Assembly: GCA_037013555.1 (NCBI GenBank)
Contig: JASUAD010000023.1
Location: 8,680,001 to 8,744,000, forward strand
Direction: 5' to 3'
Source of the DNA: Sextonia rubra
Taxonomy: Eukaryota > Streptophyta > Magnoliopsida > Laurales > Lauraceae
Length of the DNA stretch: 64,000 nt
Positions 1 to 11,444 of this stretch are shown one piece after another. The number at the start of each line of letters is the position of its first letter. The stretch's first letter is position 1. Position numbers and translations under genes: made by a program. The notes under the pieces were generated by a model. That model was not told the origin of the DNA. It did no database searches and saw nothing but the letters and a program-made list of their open reading frames with translations.

Positions 1-3000
1 TCAATCATCAGTAGATCATTTATATAAAATCATGAAAAATGGTGTGCATTTTCACTATCCTTTCATGAGAGATGGGCCCACAGTCATGCATTTGTGATCT
101 TAGGGTTAAAATTGTCTTTTCATATGAATTCACATGCGTTTTGTAGGAAATTGATGATATGGGTCCCATTTCCAAAGAATTAAAGAAAAGAAATTATTTT
201 CAAAAGAAAGGAGAGAAGAATTGAAAAACGGAAATAAATTGGAAGAAAAATGCAAAAATTAGCTTCATGGACCCACACATATGCACAAGTGTGGGGTACA
301 CTTATGGGACATCCAAGAGGGGTTCCATCTAAATGTTGCACATTTTGAGATATTTTCAAGATAAATTTGAAGAACATCTAATCAAAGATGGAGAAGGAAA
401 GCTACATAAGAGTTCTTCTTTGAGAAGGAGTATCATTGAAAAAAAAAAAAGAAAAATATGCAAGAAGAATCCCACGCCCAAGGAGATTTGGGATCAGATT
501 TTTGTTAAAAAAATGAAAGGGAAAATCAAGGAGAATTATCCTATAAAATCTCTTTGATTTTGGAGCAAACAAGGAGAACCTTCCAAAAAAGGAAAGTTGA
601 TAGTGCAAGAGATAAAGGAGGAAGTTTTACACCTCATGTGGGCCATGTTTGATTCCAAGAAAGGATTCTTATCCCTGAGTTGTCTTTCCAAAAATCTCAT
701 GACAGGTGCCAAATACAAAGATGGAAAGAACAAGCAAAGAAGTACTTCCAAAGAAAGAAAGAAATGAAAAAAGAAGAAGGAAAATTCCAGCTAGGGATTC
801 ACACACAAAGCTTATTATGAGCAGCCCAATTTTTCTTTTTTTACTATTTTTTTTTAAAGATTTTATTATATCAAAAGAGAAAGGAAACTTTGGGGCTTGA
901 AAAAGTATAAATAGGGCACACCTTTAACATTCCAAGGCATGGAAGAATTACCCACCTCCCACCTCTAGGTCTTTACTTTCATCTCTCCCTCTCTTGTCTC
1001 TACATCTCAAGTCATCAAGGAGGCTTAACCCTAAAGCCACACCACCAACGTTGAAGTATTCAACCAGAAGGAGGAATTATCATCCGTCCTACTGTGTAGT
1101 TGTTTGATTTTAATTTTCAATGTCATGTAAAATAATTTCATGCTAGTAATAAAGTTTGTTTTTTTTTCAATTTTTCTTGTCCTTGATTTTGTGGTGTTCT
1201 TAATATTCATTTTGTGAGTCATTGTAGTTGGGTTAATTTTCATTCTTGTTTAAATATTGGGATAGAATTGGAATCACAAATATTAACCCATCTTAGTAAC
1301 ATTTTCAATAAACTTTGTTTCTTCGGATACATTTTATGTTTGGAGGCAATGTAAGATGGAGTTAAAGAAGTTTGAGTAAAGAAAAATTAGAGGCCAATTC
1401 TGAAATTTATTTTACATTGAATGAAAATTTGTTATTCTCACTTAGATTAACAACCTAATATGAAGAGTAAAGCCCTATGACAGCACTTCTAATCTTTTTG
1501 AGCCCAAGATGAGATACAGAATTGAAAGAACAACTTATCACCTTAGACTTCCTTTTTTACCACCTTTGATTTTCAATTTTACCACCTTTGACTTCCTACA
1601 CAATCACCTTTAAATTTTTCCTATACTTTTACTTTATTTTCTGCACTTTTCTTTTATTTCCTGCACACTTTAAGTTCACAATCTTTGTTAAAATTGTTTA
1701 CTGCTGGAACTTGCATTAGGATCATGCATACTTCAATTTTTAGAATCATGTTTAATAATCATGGAACTTTAGAAATCCGATTTAACATCTGAATTTTATT
1801 TAAGCAGTCTAAAGAAAAAAAATCTGAAGTTGACCGGTCAAATTGTCTTAAGCAGGATTCGTTCAAAATTTTTCCACTTTTACATACCTGATGTTTGGGG
1901 CTAGTTCAGACGTCTAAAATTTGACTTGCAGAAAAATTTAATTCATTTTAGAATTTATGTACAAGAATCAGATTTAAAACAAGTTATATTCTGACTAAAT
2001 CTTGTATGGATTTATGTGATTAATTGTGGGCCGTTTGGAACAAGTTTAAACTGATTTTCTGCACATGAAATATGCAAGATTCAGTTCTGAAACATGACTA
2101 TATCAGCACCATTGAATCTGATTTCTGAAGTGAATATGGTCACCTGTTAATCTCATGCATCGTACCTCACATGCCCCACTCATTCATGCATATATTCCAT
2201 CATGTTAGCTACTATTTAATGATTTTTGTTTCATGTTAATTCATGCATTCTAGGATTGGTAAATTCAGCAGTAAATATTACGTTAGCGCACATAATTTTC
2301 AGTTATGCAGCAGTAGGAATAGGATTCATGCATCACATTTTGCTTTGCACTGGACTAGTTGCACGTCTCATTCATCTTGTAATTTTTTTTTTTTTTTGAA
2401 GTTTGCATTGTTGTTATTCACACATCATGGATTAGTTTCAGATTTTTGTTTCTATTTTTAGAAAGATTCTCATGCATAATACTTTTGGATAAATTCATTC
2501 TTAATTTAGAAAAATTTTTTGTTTAGTTATATTGCAGTTACTTTGTTTAGTTGTTTTGTATGTTTTTGTTTTAGAAATTGTTTAGCTTTAGGAGATTACT
2601 AATTTGATTGTCATTTAGATTTCTTTCTAAAATTAACCCTCTTTCTAATTTGAATAGGATTTAGAAAACTTTTCTTGTAGAAAGTGTAGACTATTAACTT
2701 AATTTAACTTTTAATTTAGGAAAGTGTTTGTTCTTTTCACTTTAGTTTCTAACATTATTTAGTTTTTATTTTAGTAAGTTTCTAATTTTAGTCTTATTTT
2801 ATTGGAAGTTCTAATGTGTGTCTTGTTTTGTAGAAATTTTAGTTTTGTTTGTGGGAAGTTTTAGAATTAGAATTTTTAATTTAGGAATTGTTATTGTAAT
2901 TGTTTAATTTTTAAGAATGAGTGTATTTGTTAGATTTTAAATTAGCTTAGTTTTAGAATTTTATTTAGGCAAGTGACAAGTTCAAAACATCTTAAGAATG

Positions 3001-3074
3001 TTGCTCCCTAAGGATGGACCTAGTCTCATCAGTTTATTATTACATCGCAGCTCTGCACTTGGAGTTGACGAACA
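1..3074 (+). repeat. 5' LTR of element A (first ~237 bp outside window)
   Basis: It aligns along its length with 16602-17970 and 26910-28581, the 3' LTR with Copia-A removed, and with the inverse of 53171-56431. It ends in TTGACGAACA just before the primer-binding site. It has a TATA box near 906, an AT-rich tail rich in TTTAG/TTTAAT runs (2480-2960), and no supported gene. Short open frames inside it are not conserved between the LTR copies. Confidence 0.88.
906..913 (+). promoter_or_regulatory. TATA box of element A 5' LTR
   Basis: TATAAATA followed by GGGCAC occurs at the same place in all three Athila-type LTR copies (here, 17493 on plus, 55284 on minus). It lies upstream of a CT-rich stretch, as expected for the U3/R border. 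Confidence 0.7.
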
Positions 3075-3080
3075 AGTTTT

Positions 3081-3098
3081 TGGCGCTGTTGCTTGGGA
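3081..3098 (+). other. Primer-binding site, tRNA-Asp type (element A)
   Basis: TGGCGCTGTTGCTTGGGA starts six bases after the LTR end and matches 15 of 18 positions of the complement of the plant tRNA-Asp 3' end (TGGCGCCGTTGCCGGGGA). Two of the three mismatches are C to T, consistent with decay of a methylated copy. Confidence 0.8.
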
Positions 3099-3709
3099 GC
3101 ACCATTAAGGGCAACTTTTCTAACTTTTCCTATTTACATAGCTTTATGGGTGTAATTTTATTTTTGCATCTTGTTAGAAATAGGAGGACATGCATGGAAT
3201 GATAAAACACCTTAAATTGGAATAGGAAAGTTCATGGATTGTTAGAAAATTCACATCACTGTTATTTTTAGAAACTTTCTAAAATCGGAAAAAGTTACTA
3301 TTTTTCAACTTGTCGTAGCTCCTCTTAGAAGAAAGCACCCCAAAAGTGATCTAATCACTGTCCTTAATCTTCACAGTGTCCAAGAAAGTCTTTGCCCATG
3401 CAGTGCGCGACAACTAATTGGTTCATGAAACTGGTCCTTTAAACAGGCCCATTTGAGACTCTACCACTTCCTAGTGGCTAACCTGGCCGAGTTGTTTTCA
3501 TAGGACTAGATTGGAGAACTTAAAGAAACTTTTCAATTTTAGGGAGTTATTTAGTTGCTAGGTTTTTATTTTTTTTTCTTTAATAAAAAAAACATCAAAA
3601 TTCCAAAAAGAAAGGATAAGTCCTCTCAGTCAATTTGGCAAAGAGGTTCAGTGCATAGATTAGGAAGGAAAGAATCTCCTAGACCTCAAGTCCTCCGAAA
3701 TTGTCTCAA

Positions 3710-5990
3710 ATGGCAAGTGGGTCTAGTAACAATGATGCCCAACTTAGTAATGAAAATAATAATGTGGACAGCAATGGTGTGGAGGTTAAGCAGCCGCCTA
3801 GGACTTTACGTGATTATTTGAAGCTCGCATGTCTAACCACACCCTCATGCATAATGGTATTTGAAATTACGGGTCAATTTGAAATCAAACCTGGTATGAT
3901 CCAACTTTTACCTAAGTTTCATGGGCTTGAATCTGAAAGTGCATACATACTTGCATTTAAAAGAATTTGATAAAGTATGCTCCACACTTCAGTTACAAAA
4001 CATAGTGTCAGATGTAATCAAACTCGGGCTATTTCCATTTTCTTTGAAAGATAAAGCAAAGACATGGCTCCACTCTCTTAGACCAAGTTCACTAAATACC
4101 TGGAAAGGCCTAGAGGCTGAATTTTTGAAAAAATTCTTCCCACAATATAAGACCAATACTTTAAAGAGGGAGATCTTGATGTTCAGACAAAATCTTAAAG
4201 AACTTTATTATAAGTGTTGGAAAAGATTTAATGAATTGATCATTGCATGTTCTCACCATGGATATGAAACATATTGTCTCATCGAAAATTTTATTCAGGG
4301 TTTAACTCCTGATACCCATCAATTTATTGAGATGATGTGCAATGGTCAATTTAATCAAAAGCAAATTGATGAAGCATGGGAACTTTTGGAATTAATGGCC
4401 AAAAAGGCACAAAAATGGGCCTCATCTAATGGCATAAATCAATCTAGGTCATTGAATCAGTCTAAGGGGGGAGAATTATATCACTTGACCAATCAAACTG
4501 AAATCCAAGCCAAGCTTGTGGCATTTACAAGAGAGATTGAAGCCCTAAAACTTGGAAAGAATAGGGAAACAATTATGGTTTGTGGTATTTGTGCTTCCGA
4601 AAATCACATTTCAGCAGACTGTCCAACTGGACCTACATTACAGAAAGCGATTTAAGAACAAGCTAATGCTTTGAACTCTTACTAAAAGCCATTTAATACA
4701 AATACCATGGGGAACACATATAATCCTTTGTGGTGGAACCATCCAAATTTCAGGCGGAGGAAAGGAGCCAATGCTTCACCTATGTATAATCCCCAAAGAC
4801 CATCAGATTCTAGTGCATATGTGCCCCCACAACATAATACACCTTATGCACCATAAGCTTAGAATAGGTCACTGGAGGAATCACTCAGCATGCTAGTATA
4901 AACTCAACAACAGTTTATGAAAAGCCTGCATAATAATCAATAGATTATTCAAAATAATTAGTAGGCTATTCAAGATAATCGATAGGTTATCCAAAGGTTA
5001 GAAACTTTTGCCAAACAAATCAAACGTAGCCTTCAAGTTCAAGGGAAAGTAACTTTCCAGCACAACCTCTCTTGAACCCAAAAGGCTAGTTTAAAGTGAA
5101 CGACATAACTAACCCAAACTATCAAGAGCATATTCAAGCTATCACTCTATACAGTGGCACAGAACTTTAAGAGAATCTGCAAAAAGATAAACAACATGTA
5201 TCCTTGGATTCAAATGAGAAAATTGAAAAGGATAGTGCTAATACAGAGATTGTTGTTGAAAATGAGAAAGGTCCTAACCCCACGATTATCACTCCCATTG
5301 CCCCTTTTCCATAGAGATTGACCTACCCCAAAAAGCCAATCCCAAACCAGGAGATCTTAGATATTTTCAAGGAAACTAAAATCAATATTCCTCTGTTGGA
5401 CGCAATCAGTCAGATCCCAACCTATGCCAACTTCCTTAAGAATCTTTGCACTGTCAAGCATAGGTTGAATGTCTAAAAGAAAGCCTTCTTCACTGAGCAA
5501 GTTAGCGCACTACTAAATTATGGCATGCCCCGGAAATATAAAGATCCAGGATGCCCCACCATTTCATGTGTCATTGGAAATCATCGGATAGGTCAATCTT
5601 TGTTAGATTTGGGAGCAGTAAACCTATTATCTTACTCAGTTTATCTACAATTGGGGCTTGGCAAGTTGAAACCAACTAGAACTACTTTTCAACTCACTGA
5701 TTGATCTGTAAAGAAACAAAGAGGATTAATAGAGGATGTGTTGGTATAGATTGAGCATTTTTTCTTCCCAATGGATTTCTATGTGCTGGATACAAAACCA
5801 ATACGAAATAAAAGTGGTGAAATTTCAGTCATTTTGGGAAGACCATTTTTGGCCACATCAAACGCATTAATAAATTGCTAGAATGGAATATTAAAACTTT
5901 TTTTTGGAAACATAACCATGGAGCTGAACATATTCAATTTATACAAACATTCCGAGGATATTAATGATAATTTCCTTGAAATGAACCTTG
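3710..5990 (+). pseudogene. gag and protease part of element A polyprotein, broken
   Basis: The ATG at 3710 begins MASGSSNND, which matches the start in element C (52525, MASGSSNSD). A four-base duplication in the stretch GCATACATACTTGC near 3943-3952, absent from C, shifts the frame. The next frame runs to 4655 and carries a Retrotrans_gag domain (around KLGLFPFSLKDKAKTW and FLKKFFPQ), then a CCHC knuckle CGICASENHISADC. After that, TAA and TAG codons stand where C has CAA Gln codons (AI*EQ, SY*KP). A retropepsin-like DLGA motif lies near 5600-5620, followed by a broken stretch ending at the solo-LTR insertion point. Gag would build the virus-like particle and the protease would cleave the polyprotein. 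This copy cannot make either product intact. Confidence 0.85.
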
Positions 5991-6324
5991 TGAATTGTAA
6001 AGTCCCGACCCGACTTACTTATAATTTATATTAATTAAACTTGATTTCCTATTAATATGTGTATTTTAGTCTTAATTCATATTGTTTTAATTTTTGTGGG
6101 TCTCAGTTGGATAGGTAGTTGGGTTTGAACTTCACTTAGGTAGTTGAGGGCCTTCTTGTAATTTAGAGTCACATTGTTGCACCATTCTAGCACCAAATTA
6201 ATTGTATCATTTGCATTTCATCTTGTCAACTTCCATGTTTGGCCCAGCTCAATTCAGATCTATCCTGGACCAGCTGTAGCCCATTTGACTTAAACTATAA
6301 TTTTCTTAATTTTTATAGACTTGC

Positions 6325-6332
6325 TTATAAAA
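6325..6332 (+). promoter_or_regulatory. TATA box of solo LTR 'a'
   Basis: GCTTATAAAACC lies about 330 bp into the LTR and is followed by a CT-rich stretch, the usual layout of an LTR promoter. The box is degraded in the sibling copies. Confidence 0.5.
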
Positions 6333-7480
6333 CCATGAAAATTTTGAGTTTAAAAGAGGAACCATCGTTCCTTCACTGTATTTCTCTCTTCTCTTGCTAG
6401 AGTTCATCTTCAATCTTCACTTTTATCTCATCTCCTCTTCTTCCTTCAAGTAGAAACTAGATCTTAAGAGCTTGCATATAACTCTACTAACCTTCATTCC
6501 TATCTTTCTACATCTTTGTGCATCTTCTTCTAAGGAACTCACCAACTGATCTTCTTTCTCACCATCCACATCTCTCTACGATAAGAGATAGCTTGCATTT
6601 CATTTCCCTGAGTTCAAAGAGTCAAGGAGACTCAAATGAGTAACATGAATACACTCTAAATCACATTCACTATTTGCATGTCTTCTATGTAGAGAACCCA
6701 CCTTCCATTGAGGATTTCCCCTAATCACACACCAAGGAGGAGTTGAGTCAGGTCAAGCACTGTGTTAAGGCAAGTATTAGAGTATATAATACCTTGTGTA
6801 TGTTTAATTTTGTTGATTCTAGAAATTATCCTTCTAAATGTAGGTTACAGCTCATTTACCATTGATCAAGCACACATACATGTTGAATTGGTGATAATGA
6901 GTATAATTATACAACATTAATGATATTGGACAATATAAGACCTATTATGGGAATTTCGAGGCACAAAAAACTTCATTGGAACCCAAATGATAGAGTTCTG
7001 TATTGGACTCATACTCTAGAGCCTATTTTCAGAAATTTTGAATCTTACGGTGAAGCCCATGGCTAAGCCGTAAGTCTCTAAGGCTCCGAATCCATAGAGC
7101 TAAACTGAACTACGATTAACCAATGGCTAAGCTGTAACCTAAACTATAGCTAAGTCGTAACCACCCCTGACCAAGCCCTAAGTCATTTTACGGTGAGCTT
7201 TTCTGAGAACCCTAAAACCAAGACTTTCCCTATGGCTCATGCATGGCTACGCTGTGAACTTTGCTACGGCCACGCCGTACCTTAGCCATAACCCTAACCG
7301 TAGGCTTAACACGGCTAAGTTGTAGGTCAACATACGGTTGACCTGTAAATGCATATAAAATTAAGGAGGAAATCCTGAGCCGCTTGGCTAAGTCGTAAGA
7401 GCACTGTAAACTAAGGATATTAGAGTTTCCAATGACCTTGTAGGGCTCTGGATATGGCACTTATTTCCTAACTAAATTAG

Positions 7481-10181
7481 TGTCACGCCCCGATCCCGAG
7501 AATTTGGGGATTTGAGTGGGCCCCAAGGGCGTGGATACGTAATCCCATAGAAATCCGTGCCCTGAAGAATTATGCACGAATTCCTACAAAGGAGATTCCA
7601 CAGGAACGTGTGAGGTATACTGACATACGTACAAACATATACTTATCATTTACGAGGTCCTGCGCAATACTCAGTAATTATTAAGAGCACATGCTTTCAT
7701 AACTAAACATATAAACATACAGTAGAGTTAAAGTCTTTAAAAGTCTTTAAGTACATTCCCAAAAAGGTTCTTAATGATGTGATACAAAAATTCCCAGCCT
7801 AATATCTCGAGAATAGACGCGCTCCGTAGGATGGCTAGTAATAGACGTCGCCATCCATCCATTTGCCTACACCCCGAGGTATCGTTGGGGTATCTTCTGG
7901 GGGCGCGTCAGTGTCCTCGTTGGGACCGGGATCTGAACCTGCAATACCAAGGATAACACTGTTAACATGACGGTTAAGCAAGTACTAAGGCATATGAAAT
8001 GAAACAACATAATGCAGTAACAAGGACAGTCACTAAACATGATGCATGAGTGAGGAATTACCACTTAAATGTCATACATACTGATTGGCAACCACGATGC
8101 TCTATTCTCCCAAAAGGAGTATACATATCGTATGGGTCGCTAGGGGATCAGGCTAGCTTCCCGAGGAGCGTCGACAACCCCTCCGTAAACCTACTGCAGT
8201 GGTGACTTACAAATACCCAAAAGGGCAAAAGCTAAGTGGTGCCGACTCGGAATCAATCATACTAGTCATATCATGTGTAAGGAAATGAAGTATATACATA
8301 ATGAAACGAAGCATATACATTTGAGCTGCAAGGCTCGAACCTCGGCTATACCCTTGGTTAACAAGCACACACTCAGTAAAAGCTCTGGCTTGTCAGACAT
8401 GCACTCATTAGAAGCTCAGGTCTGAATTGCCTCGGGTTTTGCTAGAGGAAAGAATTGGATAACAATCATGTTGAAGGTGATATATCGTAGCAATATAGAT
8501 GCATTCCACTTGGTCCCCAAGGACATTCAACACGATGTACACATGTGACGTTTGGTGTCGTTGTGTTACCGTGTCTTGCTATTACCTTATGTGCATACGG
8601 GACACCCTTTCTCATGCTAACATCCATGACTTGCCATTGGGAGATCATTCATAAATCATTCATTCATTTTAATGTGAAATTACCAGTGGCCAATGTGGAG
8701 GTATAGAAGGTACCAACACTAAGGCCCTACAATATCATTGAGGTTCCTAACATCCTACATTCATTGGGTTCTTACGGCTTAGCTGTATACAAGGCTACGG
8801 CTTAGCCGAGGGATTCAGAAATTCATCCACATTTTCGGCGCATTTACGGTCCAACTGTATATTGGCTTACGGCTTAGCCGAGCTAAGCCTACGGCTAGGG
8901 TACGGGGAAGTCATGGCTTAGCCGTAGTGTATTCCACGGTGCAGCCGTCTGCAAGCTGTAGAAGAAACTGGGTTTCATGAGCTCTCTGGAAAGCTCGCCG
9001 TAAAAAGACCTACGGCTAGGCTACGGGCTGGATATGGCTTAGCCGTAGTGGAATTCACGGCTTAGCCATAAATGAGCCGTAGTACAAAATCCCATTTTAC
9101 TGCTCTCTGGACTTTGAGCCGTAAGTGCTCACGGTTTAGCCGTAGCTTCGCCGTAAGCTTCAGAAAATCCGAACACAGTTTTGTGCTCAATCTTCTGTAC
9201 GGGATCACTACAGAACTAACTTGTAAGGGAATTCTGAAGCTCAATTGGAGTGTCCTTGAGAGTACCCCATACTCACACACCCTCCTATTCCCTTCTTGAT
9301 ATTCTACTCAATGCACACCAAACACACCACATTCATACCGATGAGAACAGAGAAGGGAAAAGATGAAATTAGAAGTATAAAGAGCTGATGCAATACACAA
9401 TGGTTTAGTCATTCATGTAACATATATGACTCTAGTGCTTGCCTTTCCACCAGTGTTAGCCCTCTCAACTCCCTTTCTTGCTATGTGCTCAGGAAAGTCT
9501 CTGGAAATGAAATGGGTTCTCTACAATAACAGGAATGGTGAAATATGGAGGCTTAGATTAACATGCATGTCATGGGATTGAGTCTCTTAGACTCTAATAA
9601 GCTTACAGAGATGAATCGGAGTGCCATTCTTACCTTATGTCTGTAGCTTAGAGAAGAGTGTGATTTCTAGGGAGATGGAAGTGCTCAAAGAAGAAGATGA
9701 AGAAGATGGATGCTACAACATTACATGCAAGCTTCAATTCTCCCTTCCCAGCTCTAAGGTGAAATGGAAAGTAAAATGGAGAGAGATAGAGTGCAAGAGC
9801 TCCAACAGCTGAATGAAGGAAAAAGGGCAGGGACGTGGAGCTTCCCTTTTTAACATAATTTATCTTGAAGTTGCATGCACGTCCACTACTTTCCAAAAAT
9901 TTCAATTTAGATGAAAGGACCTCAATTGGCCTAGAATGAGTCCGGATCAACTCGGGCCCAACGAGAAAGATGATCTACGCGAAAAATTCCATGAAAGGAA
10001 ATAGACGAGGTGTCCAAGAGGTACAAGGACAAATTACGAAAAGGCCCTTATCTACTAAAGTGGGGCCAAACTCCGCCCAAACCCGAGAATTTTTGGATTA
10101 AATTAACCTTAATCGAGTTCAATTAATATAGAATGAACTTAATTAACGTAAATCAAGATTAGCGAGGTTCGGGTCCTTACA
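7481..10181 (-). mobile_element. Solo LTR 'b', same family, inserted inverted in solo LTR 'a'
   Basis: On the plus strand it begins TGTCACGCCCCGATCC and ends GGGTCCTTACA, the reverse complement of the family termini. ATTAG duplications flank it at 7476-7480 and 10182-10186. It is 2701 bp with no coding domain. The palindromic cassette occupies about 8770-9160 and includes two copies of a unit starting GCTCTCTGGA, about 120 bp apart. Small open frames in it are not conserved with its siblings and I do not call them genes. Confidence 0.87.
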
Positions 10182-11444
10182 ATTAGCCTAACGGTGATTA
10201 AATGATAAGGAGGATGCGTGTAGAGCTGTCACTTATCCCCTTTGATTTTCCGAATGAATTCCCAATGTCACATCATAGGTGTTGGCATAAGAAGAGGTGT
10301 CCTTTATATACACAATGTAACGCCAAGATTAGTAACACAATGACACTAGACGTTTTATGAATACATTGTGTTAAATGCTTTTGGGATCACAAATTATCTA
10401 GCATAGGGTTAGCTAGTAATTATCCTTGATGGTTACTCAATCTAAATGCATTCATATTGTTAAAAAAACTATGCCCTTAACATGATGTAGCTCAATTAAG
10501 TATGCATAATTGATTACCAGATATGAATGAATGAATGAATGCAATCTCAAGACTGAACTCTTAGTATGTATGATATGACAAGTATAACTGAAATGTACAC
10601 AAGATATGAATTTGAGTCGGTCTTGATACGTTGAGTCGGCACCACTTAGCTTGGGCCCTTATTATGTTCAACAGGACCAGTTTGAGTATCTTTATGTCGC
10701 TACTGTAGTAGTCCACGGAGGAGTTGTCGACGCTCCTTTGGAAACGAGTATGATCCCCTAGCGGCCTGTATGTATGTATGCTCCCTCTAGATGATATGCT
10801 CTCACTTGGGAGAATATAACTTCATAGTTGCCAACTACTTTGTATGATATCCTGTTTATGATTCGTTACACATACTTACTCATGCACAACATGCCTAGTG
10901 TATGATTATTGCCTTTTTTTAATCAATATATATTCTTAATTCATTTGATATAGAATCATGGTCTTATGTATCTCTGTATACTTGCTTAACCATCGTGTTA
11001 ACAGTACTACCCTTGGTATTACAGGTACTGAACCTCGGGGACTAGGTGAATGTAATGCATACATCTTCTGTTAATCATCCTATGTAAAGCGACCATGGGA
11101 TCTTTGTTGTATGTTTATGATTTGATGGGCATATGTACACTTTTGGCTCTTAATTATGTTTAAGTAAGTGTTGTTATATAAATGGAATGGTTAAGTACAG
11201 ACTTATTTATGAAATGGATGATGTTTCTATTGTTATTGCTTATGATTATTGTAGATGTATTCCATAGGCTTCCGCTTACTATTGAATGTAATTTATGTAT
11301 TTGAGAAACTTCTTTACATGTTCTTGTGGAATCTCCCTTGTAGTGATTTGTGTGTGTGTGTCACATGCACAGATTACTACGGATTATGTATGCACATCCC
11401 GTGGGGCTGATTTTAACCCCAATTCCCGGGATAAGGGCGTGACA

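Larger units (their letters stand above)
5996..11444 (+). mobile_element. Solo LTR 'a' (plus), split by nested solo LTR 'b'
   Basis: It begins TGTAAAGTCCCGACCC, ends GGGCGTGACA, and is flanked by TGAAT at 5991-5995 and 11445-11449. Removing it and one TGAAT rejoins element A exactly as in element C. Without the nested copy it is 2743 bp, matching sibling LTRs at 33203, 33947 and 46532. No internal region, primer site or coding domain is present, so it is a solo LTR. A TATA box (TTATAAAA, 6325-6332) followed by a CT-rich leader supports plus orientation. Region 7030-7400 carries the palindromic ACGGCTAAGCCGT cassette. The superfamily is unproven, because no internal part of the family is seen here. 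Confidence 0.85.

Noticed and set aside
9648..9950. 100-codon minus frame in solo LTR b
   Set aside because: Leader region of the LTR; the equivalent sequence in e (48847-49047) has a different, shorter frame.
7481..10181. Considered as a DNA transposon because of many inverted repeats and near-palindromic ends
   Set aside because: TG...CA-type ends, 5-bp duplications, a TATA box and CT-rich leader in sibling copy a, and length near 2.8 kb fit an LTR better; there are no terminal inverted repeats beyond a few bases.
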